DNA of 64,000 nucleotides from Haloactinopolyspora alba (GCF_003014555.1 NZ_PYGE01000005.1:1-64000); one strand, 5' to 3'. Positions 7,869-16,695 are shown, numbered from the stretch's first letter. Numbers and translations are program-made. The notes: a model not told the origin generated them from the letters alone.

Positions 7869-9215
7869 ATGAGTATCCGTATGTCGCGTGCGACATTCCT
7901 GCGGGCAGCCGCCGGTGCCGGTCTTGGTGCGTTCGTCGCCTCCGGCTGTGGCAGCGAACAGAACAACCGTGGTGGGGCAGGCTCGGTCGAGGGCAGCCAC
8001 ATCATCCTCCAGACCATCACCGCGCTCGAGCCGAACTTCAAGAAGTTCGCCGAGGCCTACACGAAACAGTTTCCGGACCGGACCGTCGAGGTGCGGGCCA
8101 CCACCGACAGTCCGCCGGACTATGCCCAGCAGCTCGCCACTGCCCGGATGAGCGACAGTCTCCCGGACCTGATGTTCAACGTCGATTTTCTCGCCGACAC
8201 CCTGGCCGACAACAACGTCACGCTCGACCTGGCCCCAGGCATCAGCGAGGGCAAGCTGGGTTCGCTGACGATCGACGACTTCATCGACCGCTTCGTCGGG
8301 CAGTACCGGCCGCTCGGCGCCGACGACCAGATCACGGGACTGCCGGTCAGCGCCGACTCGTCCGCGTTGTTCGTGAACAGGACGGTGTTCGATGCCGCAG
8401 GCGTGAGCGAACTCCCGACCGCGAGTTCGAGTTGGGAAGACCTGTACGAGCTCGCGCGGCAGATCCACAACAACTCCGACGGGACGTACCTGGGGATGGA
8501 ACGCCCGCTCGACAACGGGGCAAACCGACTGGTGTACGGCCCGGTTCTGCGAGCATTCGGAGCCACGATCTATGACTTCGATACGAACAGCACCGACATC
8601 GGTAGTGGTGCCGCGCTCGATGGGTGGCGCTTGTTGCTCGACTCCTACGGCGACGTGTCGACGCCGTACTCGGCGAAACCACAATCGGATCCGGCGGAGC
8701 GATTCGATTCCGGGAACGTCGGGATGGCGGTCATGTCGAGTGCGAACGTTCCCGGACTTCGCGGCGCGCTCGAGGGGCAGGACTGGGACGTCGTGCCGAT
8801 GCCGGAGATCAACGGTCAGTCAACGGCCGGCGGTGGTTCCTACGGGCTCTCGATCGCCCAGACCTCGCCGAATCAGGACGCGGCCTTCGCGTTCCTCGCC
8901 TGGTTCTACGACTCCGACGGCGGAATGAAGGTTGCTCAGGAGGTCGCGAACGCCATTCCGCCGACTCTGGAAGGCATCAAGAACGGCGCCTGGCGCGAGC
9001 AGACCCCGCCCGAGAACATCGCCGTGTTCGCCGAGTCGGCGCAGTCGGCGGAGCTGGGCGGGCGGTTCCCCGGGAAGATGCAGAGCCAGGTCTCCCAAGC
9101 ACTGGTGACGGCCGCTCAGCAGGTCTTGCTCGAGGACCGTTCGATCGACGACGCCTACGGAGAAGCGCAGGAGACCATCAACACCACACTGAAAGAGGAG
9201 TCGGGGGACAGTTGA
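7869..9215 (+). CDS. Sugar ABC transporter substrate-binding lipoprotein
   Basis: A 448-residue extracellular solute-binding protein of the carbohydrate-uptake (CUT1) type. The N-terminus SRATFLRAAAGAGLG leads to a lipobox ASGC with the acylated Cys at residue 27, so the mature protein is membrane-anchored. Family landmarks follow: PDLMFNVDFLADTLAD, GLPVSADSSALFVNRTVFDAAGV, and TAGGGSYGLSIAQTSPN, a frequent ligand-site strand. It is the first gene of a run with two permeases. No ATPase gene is present, as is common for CUT1 systems that share an MsiK-type ATPase encoded elsewhere. The ligand is inferred, from locus context, to be a rhamnose-containing oligosaccharide. Confidence 0.92.
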   Translation: MSIRMSRATFLRAAAGAGLGAFVASGCGSEQNNRGGAGSVEGSHIILQTITALEPNFKKFAEAYTKQFPDRTVEVRATTDSPPDYAQQLATARMSDSLPDLMFNVDFLADTLADNNVTLDLAPGISEGKLGSLTIDDFIDRFVGQYRPLGADDQITGLPVSADSSALFVNRTVFDAAGVSELPTASSSWEDLYELARQIHNNSDGTYLGMERPLDNGANRLVYGPVLRAFGATIYDFDTNSTDIGSGAALDGWRLLLDSYGDVSTPYSAKPQSDPAERFDSGNVGMAVMSSANVPGLRGALEGQDWDVVPMPEINGQSTAGGGSYGLSIAQTSPNQDAAFAFLAWFYDSDGGMKVAQEVANAIPPTLEGIKNGAWREQTPPENIAVFAESAQSAELGGRFPGKMQSQVSQALVTAAQQVLLEDRSIDDAYGEAQETINTTLKEESGDS

Positions 9216-9279
9216 TGGTTCCGTGGGACCTGCGCCGGGCCACTTCACCACGTGAAACGGCCTCGCTCGAGGAGCGTCG

Positions 9280-10212
9280 ATGCCTAGCGTGACCAAGCGA
9301 CGCGAACGCGGACCGCGAGCTCGTTCGGGGACCACGTACCGGCGTCACGACAGTGCCGTGGCCGTGGCGTTCCTGTCCCCCGCCATGATCGGCTTCACCG
9401 TCTTCGCGGTGCTGCCGGTCCTCGGGGGACTGGCGCTCGGGCTGTTCGACTGGGACCTGTTCAGTACGCCTCGGTACGTGGGTGCACGCAACTTCGTGCG
9501 CCTGTTCAGCGACCCGACCATGTGGCAGTCACTCTTTGTCACGCTGCAATTCTTGCTGCTCGGTGTGATACCGACCGTTCTGCTCGGCTTCATGCTCGCC
9601 GTTCTCGTGAACTCGAAGTTGCCCGCGGTGCCGGCGCTGCGGCTGCTCTTCTTCGTGCCGATGATCGCGTCGTCGGCAGTGACGGCCCTGGTGTGGGCGA
9701 TGCTTTACAACGAGCGCCAAGGGTTCGTCAACCAGGCGCTGGGAGTCATCGGGGTCGACGGCCCGAACTGGTTGTCGGACACCTTCTGGGCGCTCCCGGC
9801 GCTGGTGATCGTCATGATCTGGAGTGCACTTCCGCTGGTCATCATCCTGTATCTCGCGGGGCTGCAGCGGGTGCCGGACGACATCTATGCGGCCGCCTCG
9901 CTCGACGGGGCAGGTCCTTGGCGTCAGCTGTGGTCGATGACCTGGCCCAGCGTCTGGCCAACCACAGCTCTCGTCCTGGCGTTGCAGGCGATCGGCTTCC
10001 TGAGTGGTTCGTTCGAGATGGCGCTGCTACTGACCGACGGCGGCCCCTTGGGAACCACACAGAGCCTCGCGCTCTACGCCTACCGGGTGGCCTTCAACGA
10101 CCTGAACTTCGGGTACGCAAGCGCGTTGTCGATGTTTCAGCTCGTCGTCTTCGCAGCCATCGTGGGCATCGTCCAGGGTGTTCGCCGCACTCTGCGAAAG
10201 GGAGGACTGTGA
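9280..10212 (+). CDS. Sugar ABC transporter permease (MalF type)
   Basis: A 310-residue membrane protein with about six transmembrane segments: AVAFLSPAMIGFTVFAVLPV first, then segments near residues 85-105, 120-140, 165-185, 220-240 and 280-300. The cytoplasmic EAA loop that contacts the ATPase reads AAASLDGAGPWRQLWSM. The N-terminal basic stretch is typical of MalF-type permeases in actinobacteria. It follows the lipoprotein gene by 64 bp and its stop overlaps the start of the next permease gene (GTGA), so the two are translationally coupled. Confidence 0.92.
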   Translation: MPSVTKRRERGPRARSGTTYRRHDSAVAVAFLSPAMIGFTVFAVLPVLGGLALGLFDWDLFSTPRYVGARNFVRLFSDPTMWQSLFVTLQFLLLGVIPTVLLGFMLAVLVNSKLPAVPALRLLFFVPMIASSAVTALVWAMLYNERQGFVNQALGVIGVDGPNWLSDTFWALPALVIVMIWSALPLVIILYLAGLQRVPDDIYAAASLDGAGPWRQLWSMTWPSVWPTTALVLALQAIGFLSGSFEMALLLTDGGPLGTTQSLALYAYRVAFNDLNFGYASALSMFQLVVFAAIVGIVQGVRRTLRKGGL

Positions 10213-11033
10213 GTCGTACAGCATCTGTGCTGCTGCGGTATCTCGCCATCGCGGTGATCGGGCTGTTGATGGCAGTTCCGCTGCTGTTCATGCTCTCGGG
10301 CTCGTTGAAGTCCGCAGCCGAGGTGTCGCAGTTCCCGCCGTCCTTGCTGCCGTCCGTCCCGATCTGGCAGAACTTCGCCGACGCGTGGGAGTTTCTCACC
10401 CCTCGTGTCGTGGTGAACTCCTTCATCTTCGCGTTCGGCGTGATCCTCGTACAGCTGGCGATTTCCATACCCGCGGCGTTCGCCCTGGCGAAGATTCCCT
10501 TTCGGTGGACGGGACTCATCCTCGGGGTGTTGATCATCCCCCACTTCGTTCCGGGGAACCTCTCGCTCATCCCGCTGTATGTCATCACCAATGAGCTGGG
10601 ACTGCTCAACACCTACGCCGGAATGATCCTGCCGATCGGTGGGCAGTGTGCGTTCGCAGTGTTGCTGTTCCGGCAGTTCTTCGTCACTCTCCCGAAGGGG
10701 TTGACCGATGCTGCCCGTCTCGACGGGGCCGGGTGGTTTCGCGTGCTGACCTCGATCACGATGCCACTGGCCGGCCCGGCAATGGCCACCTACTGTTCGG
10801 TCACCTTCTTGACGGCCTGGAACATGTACATCTGGCCGTTGCTCGCTGCACCAGATCCTGCTCATCGGGTCCTGAACGTGGCACTGGCACCGCTCGCCTC
10901 CGGCTCCAACGTGCAGATCTCGCCCGCTGTGGCGCTGGCCGGCGCGGTTATCGCGATGCTTCCGGTGCTGCTCGTGTTCGTCGTCTCCCAGAAGTGGTAC
11001 GTCAAGGGGGTGGCAGGGACCGGTATCGACTGA
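10209..11033 (+). CDS. Sugar ABC transporter permease (MalG type)
   Basis: A 274-residue partner permease. The first segment is LRYLAIAVIGLLMAVPLLF, followed by the periplasmic loop with FPPSLLPSVPIWQNF, typical of MalG proteins. The EAA loop is DAARLDGAGWFRVLTSI. The C-terminus KWYVKGVAGTGID replaces the more usual GLTAGAVKG ending. The GTG start at 10209 is set by GGAGG at 10201-10205 and a four-base overlap with the previous stop. The frame is also open upstream, but that stretch is the other permease read out of frame. Confidence 0.92.
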   Translation: MSRTASVLLRYLAIAVIGLLMAVPLLFMLSGSLKSAAEVSQFPPSLLPSVPIWQNFADAWEFLTPRVVVNSFIFAFGVILVQLAISIPAAFALAKIPFRWTGLILGVLIIPHFVPGNLSLIPLYVITNELGLLNTYAGMILPIGGQCAFAVLLFRQFFVTLPKGLTDAARLDGAGWFRVLTSITMPLAGPAMATYCSVTFLTAWNMYIWPLLAAPDPAHRVLNVALAPLASGSNVQISPAVALAGAVIAMLPVLLVFVVSQKWYVKGVAGTGID

Positions 11034-11060
11034 GCTGACCGGCACGAACGCCCGGCGGGA

Positions 11061-11096
11061 CGGGCACGTCCCCGGGGCCCGGCCACCGTGTGCCCG
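11061..11096 (+). terminator. Possible hairpin terminator after importer operon
   Basis: CGGGCAC (11061-11067) pairs with GTGCCCG (11090-11096). The loop holds a further GC-rich run, CCCCGGGGCCC. It starts 28 bp after the second permease stop. There is no U-tract, as is common in high-GC actinobacteria. It may partly separate the importer from the rhamnosidase gene. Confidence 0.35.
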
Positions 11097-11177
11097 CCGT
11101 GGTGATCCTGCGGTCCATGCGCTGAGCTCGATCGCCGGACGAAGCGGCCATCAAACGACGACGGCAGCCAGTGACGA

Positions 11178-11306
11178 CTGTTCTTTTCCGTGAACGTGCC
11201 GTTGATGAAGCCGATCGTGGCGACCGTGATCGTGGTGCAGCCGGCGCACATCTTCGCCAACCGTCAAATCGTTGCCGGCAGGAGCTCCGGCGCCGTCAAA
11301 GGCTGA
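11178..11306 (+). pseudogene. Remnant of a MalG-type sugar ABC permease (C-terminus, internally deleted)
   Basis: An in-frame stretch of 42 codons ending in TGA at 11304-11306 reads LFFSVNVPLMKPIVATVIVV and then IFANRQIVAG, SSGAVKG. The first half matches the region just after the EAA loop of MalG-type permeases (FFxVxVPLxKPxxATVxV). The second half matches the very end of the same family (QRQxVAGLTxGAVKG). About 60-80 residues that should lie between are missing, and a stop codon (TGA at 11172-11174) sits just upstream in frame. So this is a decayed permease gene collapsed by internal deletion. It abuts the rhamnosidase gene and suggests that gene once followed a different transporter operon. 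Confidence 0.7.
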
Positions 11307-11337
11307 AATAGCCGAAGCCATTTGGAGTCACGTTCTT

Positions 11338-14139
11338 ATGAGTTCTCGCGTCACCCGGGTGCGGGTGGAACGACGCAATGACGCCGCTTTGGCGGAGATC
11401 CCGGCACCTCGGCTGAGCTGGGTGGTGGAGTCCGAGCAGCCGTGGCAGCAGGCTGCGGCCGAGGTGCGGCTCGACGGTGGCGAGCCGGTCCGGATCGACA
11501 CCGGTGAGTCGGTGTTCGTGAACTGGCCATTCGCGCCGCTGGCCCCGCACGCCCACCACGAGCTGCAGGTGCGGGTCACCTCCATCGAAGGCGTCACCAC
11601 CGACTGGTCTGAGCCCGTTCCGCTGCGCAGCACGTTCCTGGCCGACGGTGACTGGCAGGCCGCCTACATCGGCCTCGCCGAGCCGGACGGCGAAGCGTGC
11701 CCGGGAAGGGCGCGTACCGAGGTCGAGCTCCCGCAGGGTGTGCGACGGGCGATCTTGTACGCCACCGCTGGTGGTGCGTACCAGGTGAGCATCAACGGCG
11801 CCGACGTGGACGACGCGGTGCTCAAGCCAGGGTGGCGCGATTACCACGAGCGGGTCGTGCACGAAGCCACCGACGTGACCGGCCTGGTACGGGCTGGTGC
11901 GAACGCGATCGGGATCCGGTTCGCCGGAGCCTGGTGGACCGAGGAGCTCGGCTTCCAGGCCAACGGTCGCCGGATCTACGGCGACCAGCCGATGGTCGCG
12001 GCACAGCTGCACGTGGAGTTGGTGGACGGCTCGACCCAGGTGATCGGGACGGACGGGACGTGGCGCGCGGCCGCTGTCGGGGAGGTGACGGCGAGCAGCA
12101 TTTACCAGGGCGAGGCGATCGATGCCCGGCGTGCGCTGCCGGGCTGGGATCAGGTGGGCTTCGACGACGCACGCTGGCCGGCCGCCTCCGTGGCTCGGAC
12201 AGACCTGGTTCCGGAAGCGGACCCGGCCGAACCGGTGCGGCGCACCGGGACGCTGGAAGTGGCGGAGGTCATCGCGACGCCGTCGGGCAAGACGATCCTG
12301 GATTTCGGCCAGAACCTGGTGGGCCGGCTGCGGGTGCGGGTGCGGGGCCCGGAAGGCCACGTCATCACGGTGCGCCATGCGGAGGTGCTCGAGCACGGCG
12401 AGCTCGGGGTGCGCCCACTGCGGTACGCGAAGGCGACGGACACGTTCACGTGCTCAGGTGGCGAGGACGTCTTCGAGCCGGAGTTCACCTTTCACGGGTT
12501 CCGTTACGCCGAGATCGAGGGCTGGCCCACGGAGTTCGACCCGGACCTCGACCCGGCTGCGTTCACCGCGGTGGTGGTGGGGTCGGACATGCGGCGCACC
12601 GGGTGGTTCGAGTGCTCGGACGAGCGCGTGAATCGGTTGCACGAGAACGTGGTGTGGGGGATGAAGGGCAATTTCGTCTCCATCCCGACCGACTGCCCGC
12701 AACGCGATGAACGCCTGGGCTGGACCGGAGACATCCAGGTGTTCTCTCCGACCGCGGCCACGCTGTTCGACTCCGACGCCTTCCTCACGTCGTGGTTGCG
12801 AGACGTGGCACTCGAGCAGACCAGGGCCGGCGGGGTCTGCCCGTTCGTGGTGCCCAACGTGCTCGGCCCGCCGGAGCCTGCCGCGGCATGGGGCGATGCG
12901 GCGACCGTGGTGCCGATGGTGCTGTTCGAACGGTTCGGTGACCGGGCGGCACTCGCCGATCAGTACCCGTCGATGAAGGCGTGGGTGGACGTGCTGGTGA
13001 CCCGCGCCGGCGAGCGACTCCTGTGGGAGGGCGGCGCCCAGTTCGGCGACTGGCTCGACCCGGCCGCACCGCCGGACCAGCCGGGTGGCGCTCGGACCGA
13101 CTCCGACATCGTGGCGAGCGCGCATCTGGTGCGTTCCGCCTTGGTGCTGGCCGAGGCGGCCACCGTGCTCGGGCACACCGAGGACGCCGCTCACTACGGT
13201 GACTACGCCGAACGGGCGCGGCAGGCGTGGGTCCGCGAGTACGTCACGGGAGGCGGCCGGATCGTCTCCGACTCGCAGACCGCGTATGCGATGGCCATCG
13301 CCTACGGCCTGGTGGATGCCGAGACCACCCGGGCGATGGGGGACCGGCTGGCCGAGATCGTGCGCCGGGACGGGTACGTGATCGGGACGGGGTTCGTGGG
13401 CACGCCGATCATCGCCGACGCGCTGTGCTCGACCGGGCACGCCGGTGCGGCCGGACGGTTGCTGCTGCAGACCGGTGTTCCCTCCTGGTTGTACGCGGTG
13501 ACCATGGGGGCGACCACCATCTGGGAGCGGTGGGACTCGATGCTCCCGGACGGCACGATCAACCCCGGCGAGATGACGTCCTTCAACCACTACGCCTTCG
13601 GTGCGGTCGCGGACTGGCTGCACCGTCGGGTGGCCGGGCTCGCGCCCGCAGCCCCGGGTTATGCGAGGCTTCGGATGGCGCCGACCCCGATCGAAGGGCT
13701 CGAGCACGCATCCGCGCGACAGGAGACCCCTTACGGGTTCGCCGAGTCCGGGTGGGCGGAAACAGGCAAGGGCATCCTGCGGGTGCACGCCTTCGTCCCG
13801 GCCAACACGACGGCGCAGGTCGCTCTTCCAGGCCAGGAGTCCTTCGAGGTCGGGCCGGGCAGGCACGAGTGGGAGGTGCCGGACACGCGCCGGAGCGGGT
13901 CCATCGGATCGATCGGGTGGGACACGCCGCTCGGTGCCATCGTCGACGATCGCCGGGCGCATGAAGCCCTGCTTGCCGAAGCGTCGGTTCTCGACGCCGG
14001 CCTCGGTGACCGGCTGCGTCGGAAGACCGACTGGCGGGACGGGCAGCATCTGGAGACGACCCTGCACGGAGTTTCCGATGAGGTCCGCGATCAGATCCCG
14101 ACCATGTTCGAGCGGGTGAACGCAGCGCTCGGTCGCTAG
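11338..14139 (+). CDS. GH78 alpha-L-rhamnosidase
   Basis: A 933-residue glycoside hydrolase without a signal peptide, so cytoplasmic. It probably removes terminal alpha-L-rhamnose from imported oligosaccharides. Domain order follows the family: an N-terminal fibronectin-like domain (TRVRVERRNDA, PRLSWVV), two beta-sandwich domains (residues 110-330, with LKPGWRDYHERV), and an (alpha/alpha)6 catalytic barrel from about 390 to 770. The catalytic motif D452-C-P-Q-R-D457-E458-R-L-G-W-T-G-D465 is intact, and GEMTSFNHYAFGAVADWL marks the second active-site loop. The C-terminal sandwich is followed by about 80 extra residues not usual for the family. The start at 11338 has GGAG ten bases upstream; the frame is open upstream through the permease remnant. 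Confidence 0.93.
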   Translation: MSSRVTRVRVERRNDAALAEIPAPRLSWVVESEQPWQQAAAEVRLDGGEPVRIDTGESVFVNWPFAPLAPHAHHELQVRVTSIEGVTTDWSEPVPLRSTFLADGDWQAAYIGLAEPDGEACPGRARTEVELPQGVRRAILYATAGGAYQVSINGADVDDAVLKPGWRDYHERVVHEATDVTGLVRAGANAIGIRFAGAWWTEELGFQANGRRIYGDQPMVAAQLHVELVDGSTQVIGTDGTWRAAAVGEVTASSIYQGEAIDARRALPGWDQVGFDDARWPAASVARTDLVPEADPAEPVRRTGTLEVAEVIATPSGKTILDFGQNLVGRLRVRVRGPEGHVITVRHAEVLEHGELGVRPLRYAKATDTFTCSGGEDVFEPEFTFHGFRYAEIEGWPTEFDPDLDPAAFTAVVVGSDMRRTGWFECSDERVNRLHENVVWGMKGNFVSIPTDCPQRDERLGWTGDIQVFSPTAATLFDSDAFLTSWLRDVALEQTRAGGVCPFVVPNVLGPPEPAAAWGDAATVVPMVLFERFGDRAALADQYPSMKAWVDVLVTRAGERLLWEGGAQFGDWLDPAAPPDQPGGARTDSDIVASAHLVRSALVLAEAATVLGHTEDAAHYGDYAERARQAWVREYVTGGGRIVSDSQTAYAMAIAYGLVDAETTRAMGDRLAEIVRRDGYVIGTGFVGTPIIADALCSTGHAGAAGRLLLQTGVPSWLYAVTMGATTIWERWDSMLPDGTINPGEMTSFNHYAFGAVADWLHRRVAGLAPAAPGYARLRMAPTPIEGLEHASARQETPYGFAESGWAETGKGILRVHAFVPANTTAQVALPGQESFEVGPGRHEWEVPDTRRSGSIGSIGWDTPLGAIVDDRRAHEALLAEASVLDAGLGDRLRRKTDWRDGQHLETTLHGVSDEVRDQIPTMFERVNAALGR

Positions 14140-14180
14140 TCGCCTGGGCGCCGACACACCTTCCGGCCGCGGCGATCGGA

Positions 14181-15242
14181 TCACCCTCGATCCGTGACCA
14201 CGAACTCGGCGCCGGCGGCCAGGGCCACCTCGGGGCCGAAGAGCCCGGCCGGGGTGAACGCACCTGGGCGGCCCTCGCCCTTGGCCAGGCGCCGGGCCAC
14301 CTCGGTGACGGCGCCGACCGTGAACGTCATGCCCTCGCCGGTGCGCAACCAGCCCTCACGCACACGACCGGACGGCCATTCGACTCGGGCTCGGCCCCAG
14401 GACGATCGGCGCGGGCGCTCCTTGGCCGTGGTCATCTTGATGCGGGCGAGCCGCCGAGTGGCGAAGCCGGCCAGGCCGGGCAGCCGCAGCACGCCACCGA
14501 TCGCGGGCATAGCCGCTCGGACGACCGGGTTGGCCGGAACGAGCGCCGAGGCGCCGATCACCGACGCAGCACCGCTGGCCTGCCAGGCCGCAAAAAGCTC
14601 ACCGCTGCCCAGCGAGCCGGTGGTGACCACGTCCCCGTCGGGGGTGGTCAACTGCTCGTCGGCACCGCCGGCTCGAGCACGCACCATCCGGCCCCGCCGC
14701 ACCTCGCGGCCGCCGTCGACCAACTCTTGCACGATGGTGGCGGCCAGGGCCTCACCGAGGACGCCGGGTTCGATCGCGACTGACGCGACGGCGTCGACGC
14801 GTACTCGCGAGGGCGTTTCGTCGGCCTCCAGCAGGTACAGCAGGATGCCCTCGGTCGCGAGCACGCCGAACCCCACCCCGGAAACCAGCGTGCGACCGGT
14901 CGCCGCCGCCTCCCGATCCATGCGGTGGAGCAGCTGGAACGCGCTCAGTTCGTTGGCGACGTCGACGTAGTGGGTGCCTGGCGGACAGGCACGCGCGACC
15001 TGCGGAGCCGTGACCGCGAACGGGCCCACCGTGTTGATCACGACGGTCGGCGCCTCGGCGGCCAGCTGCGCGCAGACCTCGTCGAGCGAGCCGGCAACCG
15101 CTCGGGCGTCCGGACTCACATGGTTGAGCCGCTCGCGATCGCGGCCGGCGACCACCACCTCGGCGCCCGCCTGTTGCAGGTGCGCCACCACGTTGCGGCC
15201 GACCCGTCCGGTCGCGCCGAGCACCCAGATCTCACCGGTCAT
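14181..15242 (-). CDS. Saccharopine dehydrogenase-like NAD(P)-binding protein
   Basis: A 353-residue Rossmann-fold oxidoreductase. The dinucleotide-binding start is IWVLGATGRVGRNVV (GxxGxxG), then VVVAGRDRERLN. The strand TVVINTVGPFAVTAP and the following GTHYVDVANEL are hallmarks of the saccharopine-dehydrogenase-like/trans-acting enoyl reductase group. No membrane segment is present, unlike the mycobacterial enoyl reductases, and its substrate is unknown. It is divergent from a TetR gene, and its promoter region contains a 14-bp perfect inverted repeat, so it is the most likely target of that regulator. Reads as full length; the ATG at 15242 is the first of the fold. Confidence 0.85.
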   Translation of the reverse strand: MTGEIWVLGATGRVGRNVVAHLQQAGAEVVVAGRDRERLNHVSPDARAVAGSLDEVCAQLAAEAPTVVINTVGPFAVTAPQVARACPPGTHYVDVANELSAFQLLHRMDREAAATGRTLVSGVGFGVLATEGILLYLLEADETPSRVRVDAVASVAIEPGVLGEALAATIVQELVDGGREVRRGRMVRARAGGADEQLTTPDGDVVTTGSLGSGELFAAWQASGAASVIGASALVPANPVVRAAMPAIGGVLRLPGLAGFATRRLARIKMTTAKERPRRSSWGRARVEWPSGRVREGWLRTGEGMTFTVGAVTEVARRLAKGEGRPGAFTPAGLFGPEVALAAGAEFVVTDRG

Positions 15243-15250
15243 GTTCGCCT

Positions 15251-15311
15251 CCATAGTGATGACATGTCGTGTCATCACTATGGCACAGTACGACACGACG
15301 TGTCATCACTA
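15251..15311. promoter_or_regulatory. TetR operators: 14-bp perfect inverted repeat plus second half-site copy
   Basis: CCATAGTGATGACA (15251-15264) and TGTCATCACTATGG (15270-15283) are perfect reverse complements around a five-base centre. The half-site TGTCATCACTA recurs at 15301-15311, 31 bp (three turns) further on, opposite GACAC at 15292-15296. The second site ends just before the TetR start codon. Bound dimers would block both divergent genes and autoregulate the regulator. Confidence 0.75.
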
Positions 15312-15322
15312 GAATGCGCCGC

Positions 15323-15901
15323 ATGGGTCGATGGCAGCCGGGCGCGCGAGAACGGCTCGAGCGGGCCGCGCTCGAGCTGTTCCTCGAGCGGGGCTTCACC
15401 GAGACCACCGTGCCGCAGATCACGGCGCGGGCCGGGCTCACGACCCGGACGTTCTTCCGGTACTTCGCCGACAAGCGCGAGGTGTTGTTCACAGGCGAGG
15501 AACTGGTACCCGAGCGGGTGGCACACCTCATGGCGCAGGCCCCGCCGTCGCTCGGCCCGATGGAACTGATCACCGAGATCCTGACCTCGAGCGCGGCCGA
15601 GATCCTCGAGCGCCGCGACCTCGACTACGTGCTGCGCCGACGGGCCGCGATCGACGCCGAACCCGCCCTGCGCGAGCGCGAGCTGCGCAAGTTCTCGCTG
15701 CTGTCCGAGGCCCTGGAGCAGGGATTCCGCGACCGTGGCGTCGACGACCTGACCGCCCGGCTGGCGGCCGAGGTCGCCGTGAGCACCTTCCGAACAGCGG
15801 TGACCCGCTGGCTCGACCAGCACGGCGACCCCGACCTGCCGGCCATGATCAACCAGACCCTGTCGGCCATGAGGCGCTTGACGAGTACGCCATCGGCTTA
15901 G
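15323..15901 (+). CDS. TetR-family transcriptional regulator
   Basis: A 192-residue regulator. The DNA-binding domain occupies the first 55 residues: ARERLERAALELFLERGFTETTVPQITARAG, then LTTRTFFRYFADKREVLF, a clear TetR_N with the TFFRYFxxK recognition end. The rest is a helical ligand-binding domain (LLSEALEQGFRDRG). Starts are possible at 15314 and 15323; the latter begins MGRWQPGARERL, the usual start of this subgroup. No Shine-Dalgarno is present, so translation may be leaderless. Its stop overlaps by three bases the stop of the convergent NAD-binding protein gene. Confidence 0.9.
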   Translation: MGRWQPGARERLERAALELFLERGFTETTVPQITARAGLTTRTFFRYFADKREVLFTGEELVPERVAHLMAQAPPSLGPMELITEILTSSAAEILERRDLDYVLRRRAAIDAEPALRERELRKFSLLSEALEQGFRDRGVDDLTARLAAEVAVSTFRTAVTRWLDQHGDPDLPAMINQTLSAMRRLTSTPSA

Positions 15902-16551
15902 TGGCAGAGGTTGACCTGTTCCCTGTGGTGCTCGCCCTTCTCGATCAGGTCGACGAGTCCGAGGGCGTAGTCCGCGGCGGAGATCGCGCCGCCGTCCTCG
16001 GGCTGGACCGCGACCTCGTCGCCGAGCCGGTAACGGCCGAGGTGCTCGGCGGGCATCTGGGCGCCGAACCTGAGCGCCGGGCTCACGTAGACCCAGTCGA
16101 GTGTCGCTGGCGTGGCCGGGAGATCCTCGACGATGAACGCCGCTCCGTCACGGATCTCAGCGTGCAGCTCCTCGGGGATCATGCTGAAGTGGCCGAGGTC
16201 GTCCACGAAGCGATCCGCGCCGGGTGCCGGCCGCAGGGACGAGGCGCCGCCGACGATGTACAGGCGTACGCCCGCGGGGTCGGCCACCCGCGCGATGGTG
16301 CGGTGGACGTCGCGGGCGTAGCCGACCGGGCCGCGAGGGGCGATGGCGTCCACAACGATGTCGAAACCCTCGATCGCCGCCGAGAGCGTTGCTTCGTCGG
16401 TGGCGTCGCCCTGGACATAGGTCACGTTCGGGATGGGTGCGTCGGGGCGCGAGCGGCTCAGTGCGGTGACGTCGTGACCGCGAGCAGCGGCCTCCGCGGC
16501 GATGGCCGAGCCGGCGTAGCCGGTGCCGCCGATGACGGTGATGCGAGACAT
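15898..16551 (-). CDS. NAD(P)H-binding (atypical SDR) protein
   Basis: A 217-residue Rossmann protein. The nucleotide motif is ITVIGGTGYAGSAIAAEA (GGTGxxG), followed by the strand VTALSRSRPD and YVQGDATDEATLSAAIEGFD. This is the NAD(P)H-binding/YwnB-like atypical short-chain dehydrogenase group, which often lacks the catalytic Tyr-x-x-x-Lys; no such motif is obvious here. Members include flavin reductase-like and quinone-responsive proteins. The ATG at 16551 has AAAGG at good spacing. The gap 16552-16695 to the next gene has no feature I can name. Confidence 0.85.
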   Translation of the reverse strand: MSRITVIGGTGYAGSAIAAEAAARGHDVTALSRSRPDAPIPNVTYVQGDATDEATLSAAIEGFDIVVDAIAPRGPVGYARDVHRTIARVADPAGVRLYIVGGASSLRPAPGADRFVDDLGHFSMIPEELHAEIRDGAAFIVEDLPATPATLDWVYVSPALRFGAQMPAEHLGRYRLGDEVAVQPEDGGAISAADYALGLVDLIEKGEHHREQVNLCH

Positions 16552-16695
16552 GAGCTGCCTTTCTACGGGACGAAGTGGCGTCGGACGAGCCACTGAGATC
16601 ACCGTATGAGAGCAACTCTCCAACGGGAAGTAGGCACTTTGTGGTAACCACCCGGTCCGAGTCGGTGCCCTGGTTGCCGGTGCCGGCTCGGGAGG

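Noticed and set aside
9522-10208. Upstream extension of the second permease frame
   Set aside because: The region encodes the first permease in another frame with clear membrane helices and the EAA loop; the true start is the GTG at 10209.
12454-14184. A 576-codon minus-strand frame opposite the rhamnosidase
   Set aside because: His/Arg/Pro-rich without domains; shadow of the GH78 catalytic region.
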